Positions 1 through 13,800 of a stretch of 64,000 nt of DNA are shown here, in pieces. Positions within the stretch are counted from its first letter, which is position 1; the number at the start of each line of letters is the position of its first letter. The stretch comes from Gyrodactylus bullatarudis (taxonomy: Eukaryota > Platyhelminthes > Monogenea > Gyrodactylidea > Gyrodactylidae), in the NCBI GenBank assembly GCA_012064415.1, contig SSNU01000064.1, positions 1 to 64,000 on the forward strand, written 5' to 3'. The notes under the pieces are model-generated. The model was given only the letters and a program-made list of their open reading frames with translations. It made no database searches and was not told where the DNA came from. The position numbers and the translations under genes are program-made.

Positions 1-140
1 TTACCTCTCAGGGTCTACTCAATTCGTCTGCGGACGTGCCTGAAAAAACCACTCGTTAGTAGGCTGTAACATCAGAATCTCGTTCGAATCACGATTTGTC
101 CCTTTCATACGGGGAAAGAAGATAAATCTTCATCACTCAC

Positions 141-205
141 CTCCTCGGATCAGCCTGGAAAGTAAAAGTCTCATCAGCATCATTGGCAATCAGGGTAATT
201 TTCAT
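141..205 (-). CDS. possible first coding exon of a gene leaving the left edge (partial)
   Basis: On the minus strand an ATG at 205-203 opens a 21-codon frame reading MKITLIANDADETFTFQADP, ending at a good donor (GAG|GTGAGT, GT at 140-139). The start loosely resembles the first two strands of a ubiquitin-like fold, as at the N-terminus of DDI1-type proteins; that is a weak inference from about 20 residues. A good acceptor (TTTTTTCAG before position 39) follows, but the exon it would open has a stop in every phase before the window edge unless a weak donor is used. The gene is therefore not resolved and may be a chance pattern. Confidence 0.25.
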
Positions 206-1009
206 GATTCTATTTTGATTTTTTCAACTTTTTAAAGCTTTTTGAAATTTTTTTCATTGTTTCGCTTATTTTGTTCTCTTCATCTTAAAGTAGTTTTTTT
301 AATTTCAAATTTTCACTCGGGAAAATCCATTCTTATATTCTGGCATTTCCATATAAATTCTGAACTTCTTCAAGTTCTCAAATATACATTTTCTCTTAAT
401 TCTTTTTCTTGTCTGTTTTTTCTCTATCATTTAATATATTTCAAAATTCTCTAGATCTGTAGTTCAGATTCAGAACTCTAACCCGGCTTGATATTATTCA
501 TGTATTATATAGTAGATTTATATTCATACAATCTACAATGAATATTTATACAATGTATCTATAATATACATACAACTCATATTAAATATTTATTTGGAGT
601 TTATACTATAAACGAGTAAGATAACTGCATATCCATAATATTTCCATGTTTTTAAAAATTGATTGATTGATCTGAAATCTGGCTCTCAAGGCGAATGTGT
701 TATCAAGCATGTAAATCCACTTTCTCCTGTGTGGTTTTATTTTGATTGAGGTTTCGAAGGTCGTTTACTGAATGAGGATGCTGTAGTTGCAATTATTCTG
801 AGCCATAATGGATATTAGCCATCTCTAAGACTACGAGTAAGACTATGAATGATTGTCTTTTCTGAGGATAGGAGGATTTAGATATTAGAGCATGATCTTA
901 TGTGCTATGTTTAGAGTTGTAGTTAAGCCCTAGGTCATATTTGGAGGTACCATTTGATTATACGATGGTTTAAATGGGATCATGTTTTCATTCCAACTAA
1001 ACGCATTCT
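206..1009. other. intergenic AT-rich stretch
   Basis: No supported gene. The longest open frames lack an ATG start and read as low-complexity Phe/Leu/Ser runs typical of T-rich noncoding DNA. The interval separates the possible leftward exon from the small secreted-peptide gene and would hold the promoters of both. Confidence 0.5.
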
Positions 1010-1016
1010 TATAAAT
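1010..1016 (+). promoter_or_regulatory. TATA-like box upstream of the secreted-peptide gene
   Basis: TATAAAT lies about 73 bp before the first ATG at 1083 and 178 bp before the preferred ATG at 1188. With a start site about 30 bp downstream it would give a short leader. It is supported only by motif and position; AT-rich DNA produces such motifs by chance. Confidence 0.3.
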
Positions 1017-1187
1017 TATCCGTTGGGTCGCTGTTTTTATCTAACATTCTAACTTAGACTCGCTAACCTTTTTCTCAAATCAATGTTGTATGTTGATAAA
1101 TTCTTCATCTCAATTAAATTTCTTATTATTACTTATTGCTTATGTACAATATATATTTTAGATCTTATACATTTCGGTTCATTCACG

Positions 1188-1496
1188 ATGCTAATTAAGC
1201 TTTTTCTGCTTTCTCTGTATGCAGCAAATTTGCTTGCAACCTGTTTCATCGATTGTCTTCAAACCTCAAAGGATATCACGTATTTTCAATGTCCTGATGA
1301 TAATTACGATGAATGCTTTGATGATCATTACCATTTAAATCTTTTTTCATGCTTCCAGGAATGCAACAGTGATAATCACCCTTGTGAATCTAATTCAATT
1401 GATATATTCAAGGATTCATCTAGAAAATATAAGGAATTATACGATTTCTTTCTTCAATCCTTTCTGACTTGTGCCATTGAATCCAATGAAATTTGA
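1188..1496 (+). CDS. small secreted cysteine-rich peptide, single exon
   Basis: An open frame runs from ATG 1083 to TGA 1494-1496. I prefer the in-frame ATG at 1188 because it starts a textbook signal peptide: MLIKLFLLSLYAANLLATC, with Lys4 then a hydrophobic core and small residues before a cut near residue 18. The mature chain of about 84 residues has eight cysteines if the one at the predicted cut is counted, and is acidic (DDNYDECFDDHYH). A poly(A) signal follows the stop by 8 bp and a TATA-like box lies upstream, so the gene looks complete and intronless. I do not recognise the family. In a parasitic or venomous arthropod such peptides are often gland products; that is speculation. Use of the 1083 start would add 35 hydrophobic residues. 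Confidence 0.5.
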   Translation: MLIKLFLLSLYAANLLATCFIDCLQTSKDITYFQCPDDNYDECFDDHYHLNLFSCFQECNSDNHPCESNSIDIFKDSSRKYKELYDFFLQSFLTCAIESNEI

Positions 1497-1503
1497 ATTA
1501 ATC

Positions 1504-1509
1504 AATAAA
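1504..1509 (+). terminator. poly(A) signal of the secreted-peptide gene
   Basis: AATAAA begins 8 bp after the TGA at 1494-1496. So short a 3' UTR is plausible for a compact single-exon gene; no transcript evidence is available. Confidence 0.45.
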
Positions 1510-1851
1510 ATTATTAATTAATTGAATATCTACTTATAAGTAAATCGCTATTTTATTGTGTATAATAAATGTTTTTTCAATTTTTCCCATGATAGGGTTT
1601 TTTTCATAATTTCTTTTTAGGGATGTTGAATATTTTATTCTTATGACTTCATAATACCACATATCCTTATTATTTATGTGAACTCGATAGTAATCTGACC
1701 AATCATTGATCTATTTAATTTATAACTGATTCCTATTGGCTAACCAATCAGAATCAAGTGTGCCTGTGATACAATGCCTATTCTTTTAGCCAAACTTTGA
1801 TTTCAATGCTTTCAAACAGGATGCTTGAATTCTCCTGAATCACTGAAAAGT

Positions 1852-4800
1852 ATGCTCAACCTGTCTCGAAATGCTAATTGTCAGCTTGAAATGTTTATCC
1901 TGATAATTGGAATACTATTTCAGTGCTCGCTTAGCCAGAAGCGATATGGATTTCGTCTGTCTGAGGAATGTCCCAATGGAACCCTTGTGACTAGAATATC
2001 AACAAATAGATTATATTATCAAGATTCCTACTCCAAGACTACTAAAGATACTTATCAATTATTATCAGCTAGTGATTTATTTTCTGTCGATAAAGAGACT
2101 GGTGATATTTCCACGATATCTCGTATCGACAGAGAATCAATATGCCCTTCAGACTATGCCACAGAGAAAGATGGCAAGGAAGTATTTTATGAGAATCCAG
2201 TTTCTTTCTCTGTTCAGTCGAGTAACTGTAAAGTTTCCTTGCAAATTCTCCGAATGTCCAAGTCAGAAATTGACAATGTAAGCAAGACAGATGTCATTCT
2301 GATAGATATTTTCATCATTGATATTAACGATAATCCCCCCAAGTGGCAAGATCAACTTTTGAATATAACAGTACCAGAACATTCACCCATTGACTATAGG
2401 ATACCTCTACCAGTTGCCCATGATCCGGATTGGGGCCCACAAAATACAACATCGAGGTATTACCTTGTTGAAGACTCCAACATGGACTCAAGTCTTATGC
2501 AGGCCTTCAAATTGGAAGTAAAAGAGATTTATCCAACAGATAATCAGGTTAACATGTGGAATTCCAATAGTATTTCGTCATCCTCATGGCAACGAAGAAA
2601 GTTTAAGTTGATGCTTCGTGTTGACAAGGACTTGGACCATGAAAACCCCTTGGATCCTTGGAATAAGATGAGCAAGGCATCTTTTAAGCCCAAACAATTA
2701 TTCCTCAAGTTATTTGCAGAAGACGAAGGCCAGCCATTTCCCCTGCACAGTTTCATCAAGTTAAACATCACCATTGCCGATATAAATGATCAAGCTCCGA
2801 TATTTTTGCCAATTTCCGATCAAAAGAAAAATGTTGAACTAGATTTATTGGAGAATACCCCAATCGACAGGGTTGTCTATCAGCCAGAGGTCTTTGATCC
2901 GGATCCAAGTGATGCAGAAAAGTTGAGATTTAAATTTGAGAATTCGATCCTTAAACAGGCCAGGGATACTTTCAAGATTGACCCATTAACTGGGAAAGTT
3001 AGCGTTCAAAACCCCCCAGACTATGAATCATGTAAGGAATATTTATTGCCAATTGTCGTGTCAGACGGAGAGCACGAGACCCATCAAAATGTCCTCATAC
3101 GAATTCTCAATGAAAATGATCACGAGCCAAAAATTACTGTCCAGTCTATTTTCGATGAAGCTCGGGAACAGAGTACTCCGGGAACTGTTAAACAAATTGT
3201 TTTATTTTTACTAGAACATCAGCCAAAAGGAACTCTCATTGGAACAGTTTCTGTGGAAGATGCTGATCAGAATGATTTTGATAAACTCAAGATTACCTGT
3301 CGAATGATGCATGATAATTTTGCGCTGGAACCGTTATTCGAGAATGCTAAAAACCAGTTTAAATTGATAACAAAAGTTTCCTTTGACCGTGAATTGGCTA
3401 GTGAACAGTTTACATCGCTCATATGCCAGGATAACGAGAGCAATTCAAAGACAGCTCAAATAAATATGAAAGTTATCATTCAAGACATTAACGACCATGG
3501 TCCAATCTTTAACAATCAACCGATGCAGGCGATGATCAAGGAAAACTCACCCATTGGCACTTGGATTTACAAGGTGAAAGCGAGAGACTCGGACACTGGA
3601 ATTAACTCAAAGTTGGGCTATTCAATTGATGCGGAAAGCTCGAGATATTTCAGTATTGATCCGGATCACGGAGACATAACCAGTCTAAGGTTATTCGATA
3701 CGGAAGAACAAAATAACTATGATATTTATGTAACAGTTGTTGACAGATTTGATTCAGGTAAATTATCTGGGGATGAATATTCAAAATCTTCCAATTCAAC
3801 ACTCTCGATAAAAATTGAGGATGTTAATGATTGTGAGCCACAGTTTACTCAGCCTGTCTTTCCATTTTATGTGTCAGAAGAGGCAAAGTTCAACGAAAAA
3901 ATTGGCCAAGTATTCGCCTTTGATCGTGATGCAACAGATAAAAATAACCAGGTGAGTCTAGGAAATTGTTCAAACAAAAGAGTTAGAAATAGTAGTCCCT
4001 TTTCTCTTGTCAATTCCCAACTTTAAATTGGGCGTAAATCTTTTATTTTTTTTCTCATTATTTGATTTTCCAAATCCAAGTATTATTTTTCAATAAGAAT
4101 TCTGCACTGTGGAAAGAGTTGAGTCACTTTGGTTATGAACTAACATATTCTCAAGAAATTTCATTTGAGTTTATCTTAAAACAGTAATAAAATACATTGT
4201 TGCGTAAAGAGACTTGTAAGAAATAAGGAAATTTTATATTCTTTCACTTGTAAACTTTTCGAAACTCTTAATTTATCCTTTCTCGTAGTAAAATTAATTG
4301 AAAAATATTGACTTATAAGTAAAATAATTATTTTCAAAAATTGAGAAATCAGAAAACTAACTCGAAAATATATGGTTTTGTAGGAAAAAATAAGATTAAG
4401 GCTGGGAAAAGTTGAAAAATTTGACTCTCCCCAATACTGTATACTATATAGGAGAACCCATTTCTTTGGAGTGTGACAGGTGAGGAAATGATTGATTAGT
4501 TACAAGGTGAACCATCATAATGGTAGTTGTATGCTCTTTATATGATGAATGGTTATTACTATCGTATAATGATTATATCACCATATATCAAAATTAAATT
4601 CAAAAATTATTATTATGCTGAATTATAGAACGATAAGAACCTCTGATCCCCTTCTTTCAAATGATAAAGTTTATTCCTTGATTGATGTGTATCATTATTA
4701 CTATTGAATTAAGAGTGTTGTAATATGTACTACATATTATGTTGTATAGTTTTTATCAATTTTAAATATATGTGTCTAATTGGGTGTTATAGGGATGATG

Positions 4801-7800
4801 ATGCTCACACTCACATCAAGTTTGAGTGTCAAGTGTCTACAATCTACACACCCTTTTGTTTTCCTATATGGGCCTTTTGATACTCTACATATCTATCTAT
4901 CTATGAAGTAACAATTGAAGAACCTATTACTATATCATTTTCAATATCCTTCTGATGGATCCTTTGTTGAAATACTACACATCTACAATAAAGATTTTCA
5001 AGTTCATTTCAAAGGTGTTAAAAAGAAATAAAATCAATTTGAATTTAATAAATTATAATTTAGGATAATTATCCTAATGTAATGTTACAGTTTATCCTTC
5101 CCGTGTTAAATCCAAAAGAAATAACTTTATCTCTATGCTCTGTCGTCAGATCATCAAACAATCTGGGAGAATTAAGGTTTTTTTTAAAAATTGGTTTCGA
5201 AGGAGTTAACGAATGAAGAAAAGGCATATATTTTTATAATAAATCATTTTTACAACTGAAAAAAAGTTCCCTAGTCCCTTTCACATGTTTATGGATCTGT
5301 ATTTATTTGAAACACTTTTGGTTAAGAAAGGTCACACCGTTGTCTTGCCGGAAATGGATAAAATTTTGTACTTGTGTGTCTTTTGTGTCATCCAATAGTT
5401 TGATATAAAGGATAAATAAATCATGTAAAAATTGTTTGTAATTTCTGACTCTTCCTTCCATCTTCCTCTATGTCTTTCCAAAAATGGGACGGATACATTA
5501 CTAATTAAAGTGGAAAAAAACATTTATTGGAAAACTATCTATAAAGGTTTTCGATGAAGGAAACATTTTTTCTGATGCGTCATTCCTTGTCCTATGAATT
5601 GGACAATGTCATCTTGTATAAGAATGGAAAAGGTAGAAGTGGACTTCAAGTTAATTACACTGGCAAGACTTTTGTGAGCCTTGTCAGTTGAAATATGCCA
5701 ACTCTTTATTTGATGAAAAGTAATAGTTTTCGAGAAACCTAAGTATTGATTCCTTCTTGAAATGCTGCAAATAAACTCATCTCTGTATTTTAAAATTAAT
5801 TTCCTGCATTTCGCTCACACATTGCTCAGAAAATACATTAACTAAGGAAGATGCCTTCCCTGCTCACCTGATCTCCAGTGTATCATAATCATTCCTAGAA
5901 GAAGAAGGATATATACAATTTGATTTTCTGTAGAGTTTGTAAAAGGAAAAAAAATTCATCTTGCACGAAGTTCATTAATAAAATAAGCAATAAGTAAAAG
6001 TAGTTTTAGTAATATTATTAGTGATACAATATCCAATAATATGAACATGAAAAAATATTCAGTCGAATGATGCATTCCTCTTAACACAGCATGAGAAAAG
6101 AATAGGATCTACTCAATAGTATAATAGTTATTACTCAAAAAGTCTTAAAAAGCATATTTTAGCTGGCGAAGGCCAGCATTTAAAATGATTACTATAGTAA
6201 AATAGCTATTTTTGGAGATTCTATAAAACCTGAAGATAATACTTGATATCGGGCAAGTAATGAGAGGGGATCTAAAATAAGTTTCTATATTAGTATCTAT
6301 CAAAACTACATGGCCTCTATGCATCTTATTAGGCAGCTGTAAGACTGAATTCTCACAATTTACAGGGTTTCATTTCTTGTATAAAAAACTTTAATTCCAT
6401 GATAAAACAGTACAGTAATAACCCCATTATTTTTCCAATGTTAGGTTCGTTATGCTATGAAAAGTGACCCGGATAATCGTGCAACAAATGACTTTAGGGT
6501 TTCGACAAATGGTGAAATCTTTGTCAAATCAACAAGACTTGACCGGGAGAAGTATAGCAATTATTCATTTACAGTAATTGCAAAGGATAACGGATCCCCA
6601 GCTCATACCTCAACAACTCAGGTTAGTTATTGAAAAACAAAATGTTTACCTTTTTATCCATTGACCTCATAGATAAAATAGAATACTAAATATCAATGTA
6701 AATAAAAAAATTTTTCATGAATAACATTTTTTAGGTTCATATCTACATAACTGATGTAAATGACAATGCTCCTTATTGGAAATTCCCGGGGGAAATTGCT
6801 CAGTCTGTAAATCTATCGATAAATGAACCAAATGGTTTTCTAATCGCAGAACTGAGTGCCACCGATCTTGACGAGGGAGAAAATGGAACTGTCTCATACA
6901 CCCTAAATAAGGTCAATTTTATACCCTTGAGGAGAATTCAAAAGATTGAATCCTCGAATAAAACTGAAGACAGCACTGGCCAACAGCATAACAGCTTAAG
7001 CATTAACGAGGATGGTATTTTTGAGTTGGACTCTAGCGGGAAGCTTTACGTGATACGTCAATTGACAATGAATGATTTGGGCACTGCCAAGTTATATGTG
7101 GAAGCTACTGACAAGGGGATCCCTCCAAAAGTATCGCAGAGCATTCTAACTGTTCATATAATTAAAGAGAAGGCATTTAATCCGGTTGAAATTGGGTATG
7201 GAAGTCAAAAATCATTGTTGAACCTAAGTAAGGATGGACGTCTGGAAAATGACCTAATTGTCATCGTGATAATGGTCGCAGTCACACTGATAATTTCTCT
7301 TATTCTAATCGTGGCCATCCTATTCTTACGATGTAGATATTGCATTGGCTTTGGGACAAATAATCATATCAATCATAGAAATCTGCCCCTTCATGTACAA
7401 CAACAGCTGATTACCCAGGCAAATCATTCAGAGGAGGTATTCAGGGACTCTCCGAGAGACTTTGTCCTCTCCACAGATCTAATGAATGATTCCGTCTTGG
7501 TTGACTATGGAAATAACACTGTTATACGCGGAGGTATTGTTCAGAGTCCATCGGGAGACTTGTGGTATGCAACTGAGGATCGTCCGAATAACAATACGAA
7601 TAGTTTGTTGAAAAACAAATTTGAGGAGTCTGATTACTGTAAGCTGAGTAAAAATGGAAAATCGAACACAGCAAAGCCTGGCCTTTTATGGCCAAAGGTT
7701 CTGTTCAATAGAAACTCCTTCAATAGACCTGCATTGCAAAACAACTTGAATAACAATCCAAATGGAATTTTAAACACACCTCCAAATCGTCTTCTCAACG

Positions 7801-10800
7801 GAGGGACAGAATACAAGTCGTTCAATATAAAATCAGCAACCATAGCCAGACAGAGTTTAAATAACAAAATCAACAATTCTCGTAGCAGAGATATAAGCAA
7901 TGGTGAGTCTTTCTTTTCATTGTGAAAGCCTCTTGAATCAGAGGTTACATCCATTCTAGGCCTTCACTTTTCCATCAGATAATGTAGAAAATAATAGTTT
8001 AAAGTTTGATTTTAAAAATGTATCTCTGCAAAGTATGGGACATCTTATTTACCTCTCGTGATTCATGTCAGTAAATGGTTGTTTTTCTCCTTTTTTTTAT
8101 TATTTTTTTCCTCCACATCCCTCTCATATAGTAATCGAATTGTAGAGAAAAAACCCTCCTATTGTCAAGAAAGGGGACAGATAAAAATCAGGAAATTCTC
8201 CTTTTTAAATCCATAGAATATGCAGCAAGGGAGATAGATTTGCTTTTCCGTTTACTTACGAGTAGCAAAGAGTCATTCCATTTTTCCTCTGAAAATGCGT
8301 TCAAGATAAGGAAACAGGGTTTATCTCAACTCTCCAGTACACGTATCATCATCATTATTATAATGAACACAATGTCACTTTTATGTTATCTCCCCCCCCC
8401 TCGTATAAGGTTGTAGTCATTCATCTCTTCTACAGTTAGTTATCCCATCATATTCTCAAATACTTTACTGTTATCTGTTCTGTACATATGTTTACTATAC
8501 TCTATATATTTCTATCTCATAGCCAAAAGTTTCTTTTTCTTCGTCTTCCCTTCCTCACAGTAGGGATTTCATTATTTTTTTAAAAAAATGAATCTTAAAC
8601 AGGGAGAAGAGAAAAGCCTAGTCGTCATCCTTTTCCAGAGTGTGGTCTATTCTCCTGGTTAAAATGAACAAAAGAAATAGATGGCATTTTGTAATTGGAA
8701 TTCTGACCTCAACTATTTTCCATCGTAATGATTCCTCATTGTCTTTTATTTCTGATTAGTAGGGTAAAAAGAAATACATGGAAAAGAAGAAGAGATAGGT
8801 TTTCATTTTCTCCCATTCCCAAATATTGTCTCTACATGCTCTCTATTGAGATATGAAGATTGAAATTATCAAAATATTAATTAAAATCTTCAAAAGTTTC
8901 TAATTGTTTTAACAAAGTTGGCAATCTATGATTTTTACAAATTTTCCATCAGAAATTTAAACTTGTTAAAGATTTTTGGAACGCTTTTTTTACTATTTGA
9001 AAGTGAATAAGACTAGAAAATCAATTATGCTATATCTGATCTAATGATTCGGCTCTTTAGTTCGTTCGTTAGTTGGATGAGATCATGAAAATACAGGTGG
9101 GAACCGTATTTGTGGAGTGTAAAATCACACCTCCGTTCATTTGTGTACATTTGTGAATATTCACAGTTTTTCAATAAATAAATAACTTGTCATTGTACTT
9201 TGAAGTAGGTCTATTAGGGTCTTGGTATAAAATTTTGTCTAAAAATTTCAAAAAGTTGAGATTTTCAGATCAATCGATAGAGAATTAAATTCTGATCAGA
9301 ATGGTATAGTATATTGGGGAGGGTGATTGATTTATATAAGCTTAAAATCAGATTAAAGTCGGCCCAAATAAATTTTGTACATTTTTCATCGATGTCGATT
9401 TTAGTGTCAAATGAAAGAGGATAATTACAGGTGACTAATACATTTTTCAATTTAATTGCATCTTTTCTTAACTTGTATCATATGAATAGTGTTTTATGGT
9501 TGATGAATTTACCGTACCACTGAAGAAGACGTGTAAAGAGAAACTCCGTCGAACCGTCTGAATGACCAATGGCTGAGATTTCTAATGTTTAAGCCAAGAT
9601 TTAATAAATTTTATCACTGAATCAATAATGATCCAATTAATCAGCTCATTATCGTTTGGTAGTTGAATTTCGATTTCTTGATTATTTTTACTAAAAAATC
9701 AATGAAATTTTGAAGATAAAAAATCTGTTAAAAATAGCAGGTCTTTTAAATGTTATTGATTCAGTATATCCTCAAGGCTGGTCAAAACGAAGAAAAACAA
9801 AAATATCGATTTCGAAATCTGAGACATGAATATCGAAAGTCTGAACTTGAAGTCTTATTTCTTGATAGTCTCAGGTATCCTACCGTATTTTGAATTAACC
9901 ATCAAAGTTACTGTCAAGATACCAGATTGAAGAAGAATCACGTACAGTATTCAGTATGGTGATGATTTGTTAATGATTTTTCTAGTTCAAATCTAAAACC
10001 AAGGATAAAGAGCGAATGGGGGGAGGGTTAGAAAGTGAAAGTATTCAACGATTACTAATACAAAATAGGAAAAAATTCTGTACTGGAAATTATGTGTGCA
10101 TTAAATAATAAAAAATCCATAGGTTATCCTGCATACTTTAATGGTTTCTTCAAGATCGATTCATACTAAAGGTTTTTCCTCTATATACCTTTCTCTCTTT
10201 CTTTGGCTACCATACAACTAGTATTTAGTTTAAGCCCCATCATGTAATAGTCATCATAATTTGTTACATTATCAGAGTTTATTAACACAGTTTATGTACA
10301 GATGAAAAACCATAAAGATCTCTTGTTCTACTCCACATACTGCATTTTTTACTTTCAAATATATATATCTATATAAGAACCATTAAGCTGTATTCATGTA
10401 TATAATGTATAAAATTGAGAGATTCTCTAATATAGAATTATTCATTCATTCATTTTTATAAACGGAGATTGTATTAAAAGTATAAAGTAATAGATATAGT
10501 AGAGAGTACAATCAGAGAATATTGTTCTTGTTCATCTTGTAATCTATAAACAGAAGAGTAGGCCAAATTTTTCAACTTTTCCCAGCCTTAATCTCATTTT
10601 GAAGTCGATCGTAAACTAAGCATTTTTTCCTATAAAACCATACGTTTTCGAGTTTGTTCTGATCTCGATTGAAAATGAAAATTTTGAACACGCGCCAAGA
10701 TTTTTTCAATGAATTTCACTACGAGAAAGGACAAAATTGAGATTTTTGAATAGTTTTTGTAACATTTTGAATAAAAATAGGGCTTATAGTAAGAATTGAG

Positions 10801-13800
10801 TGTTCTCTTACATGTCGGAAGAAAGTCCCAGGAAATTAGGTAAATTTTGATGATTTTAGGGAAAATAGGATTTTTGTATATCATTTTGATTAAGGCATAG
10901 AACATTGTTCGGGGAAAATAAAATTTTGTATTACCCTAATAAACAGTCAATTCAGTCAATTAGATCAGGGCCCTAATCGGCTGAGTAAGAATTGAAAATT
11001 GGATCCCTTACTTTTGCCTATTGGAAATACTCTTTGAAGGAGTTAGTTAAATGAATGAATATTTTCACACTCTAAACTTAATAAACATAACAAAGGAAAG
11101 TACAGTAAAAGGAATGAATCAAGTGACAAATCAATTTCCCATAATAATTCTTTCTCCCTCTTGTCTGTCAGACTCTAGATTAGGCTATTCTTCAGCTCTC
11201 TTGGGCATTATTTGCTCCCATCTTTTGTCTAAAATCTCTAATGTGGCCCTGTTAAGTTTTTTGTTAATTTTTGACGATACTCACAAGTAACCAACTATAA
11301 AATCTCATATGACACCGTTTAGGTTAAGAGGGATCCTGATTATACTAACTTTTAAGTAGTAGTAGTAAAAGTAGCCAGACATAATCCAAGGACATTAATC
11401 ATAATTCAAGAAATTTACTTTTTCCCCTCAGCAATCAAAACTTGGGTTTTGGAAGTTACACAAACAACTTTTCTTCCATCTCTCAAATTTTATTTTTTAT
11501 TTTGGTTTGTGAATTGAAAATGATGTCTCTTTTTCTTCTTTTAAAGTAACTCCGTTGCTTTTACATGGAAAATTGACACCAAAAGTTTATGTAGCCTGTA
11601 AATATTCAAATCTTATTGAGTTGCAAATGATACAGTAACAAAATTTTGTATTATTTTCGAGGCCCTAGTAATCAGTTGAGTAGATATCTAAAAAATAAAT
11701 GAAGCCATAGTAGAGTGAGTGTTATATAATAATATGTAATCGAGCTAATTGATGTTCAATTTAAAAAATAAAATACAATTCAATTTTCTCCTTAAATAAA
11801 CTGTTCTGCTTCATCAAATTCTGACTGACTTATTCTCCAGTTGTTGACACACACAAAAAGTTGAGATGGGAAATTCGTGTTAACCGTAATCTGTATGTGA
11901 AAGGGGTGAGAATGTGTGTTATTTTTTGAGCTGATGAGTATCGATTCTTCTCAAGCAAAGGGAAGGGAATACAACAACAAGAATCTTGTGTCTAAGAAGA
12001 GAAAAAAACAAATTCTGTTTAATATACATGCTGTGTCGATAAATTGAAAAAACTAAATTCTCTTTACCCCTTTGTAGAGAAGAAAAAGTTTATACCGCAG
12101 CAAGATCAACTAAAAAAATAGCGATCAAAGTTTCAATTTGTCTGGTATAATTCTCTTGAAATTCTCAAGGAGTTTTAGCCTCGAATATTTATTTTCAAAT
12201 GGCTTATCACATACAGAGTTCTTTCTCCGCAAAATTTGAAATTAGCCTTAAAATTTCATGCTCAGATTTTGTTCATTACCGAATTCTGAGTTAGATTTTG
12301 CAATTTCTTTTTGAAATGATACAGAACAAATGATAAAGAAACTTATGAAAGAAACTGTACTCTACAATGCATAGTGGGTCAGAGAGAGAATTAAATACAA
12401 TTTTTACTCATACACTATGTAGAAGGGGAAGATAATTTATTTTATTACCCGTTTTCTTGGTGAATAAGACGATAATAATTCAGAGGTTGTACTCAGTAGC
12501 TTACCAGAGTAACGATACAACTAAATTTGAGCAATACTCTGTGCAATTACGCTAGATTAATTCAATTCTCTAGTTAAATCAGTACAAGAATAAAAATTTA
12601 TTATTGAAAAATTAATAAAAATTTCCGATAATTCACCAACTGTAAAAATTATTGCAAAAAGGTGATCGAGAGGTGGGAAACCATTGATTTTGTGAATGAA
12701 TTCAAGATATCTGAGTTCATTGATTATTGTAATTGGGATCATTCATCCAATTTATTAGGAAAACTAATAAAAAGTGTTGTTCAATTGTTGAAAAGTACTG
12801 AATGGGGAATTAAACTCTTGAGTGTGTCAGTTAACTCACAAAATAAATTGTATCGCTCAAATTAAAAAAAATTTTTTTAAATAGACTAATTTTTGATTAT
12901 TTAAAATTTCGTATACTTTTATTTTTTCGTACTCTATGAGGGATCCTTTATTGAGTTTAGAGAACCCGAGTGATAATTTGTTAACCTCTCATTACATTCA
13001 GAAATTTATTGAAAGGATATTTTTAAAAATTTGAAAAAATCAATGAGGTGATTCTAATGACAGTTTAAAGTAAGTTGACATGAATATGAGAATTTTTACA
13101 AAAGACTAGATATTTTTCTCCGGATTCACAGAAAATAATAATTTTTTGAATTCTGAAACGGAATAAGCTAATAAGACGTGGATATTCGAAAAAATTCCGA
13201 AAAAATTCAATCTGACCAAAATTAGGCCGTCTTTTGAATCTCAAAAATGCACCTTTCCAAATTTCGATGATTTGAAACAGTTAAGTGATGATATTTGGGA
13301 TCAACATTAGACGAATAATTCGTATTTGGCCATAGAGAAAGCGAATTTCTTAATATTTCAGAGAAAAAGTTAAACTTCCACATTTTAGATAATTTGCCAC
13401 CGTGATAATCGAAAAATTCAAATGGTTCGATTTCCCACAGTAACGACGAAAATTAGTGAACTTCTGCAAGTGAATTCGAATTCTCCGTTCAATATTGCTC
13501 CCAAATATCACCACTTAACTGCTTCAAATCATCGAAATCGATTAAAAAGTTTTGGTTCAAACTTTGGTGCACTTTTGAGATTCAGATTGTATTTTTTTCG
13601 GAATTTTTTCGAATATCCACATCTTATCAGCTCATTCAATTTTAGAATTCAAAAAAATTATTTTTTTCTGTGAATCCGGAGAAAAATATCTAGTCTTTTG
13701 TAAAAATAGTAAATTCTCATCTTCATGTCAATTAGGATTAATAATTGTAGGTTCTGAGAAGTTTGAATAATTTTCCATGATTTATTTCGAAAATTTCTTG

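Noticed and set aside
7634..7954. Antisense 106-codon frame over cadherin exon 3
   Set aside because: It lies wholly opposite a well-supported coding exon and its immediate flank and has no independent features.
12500..12870. Possible inverted structure around CGATACAACTAAATTTGAGC and TTGTATCGCTCAAATT
   Set aside because: Only short words pair and their order is not consistent with a foldback element.
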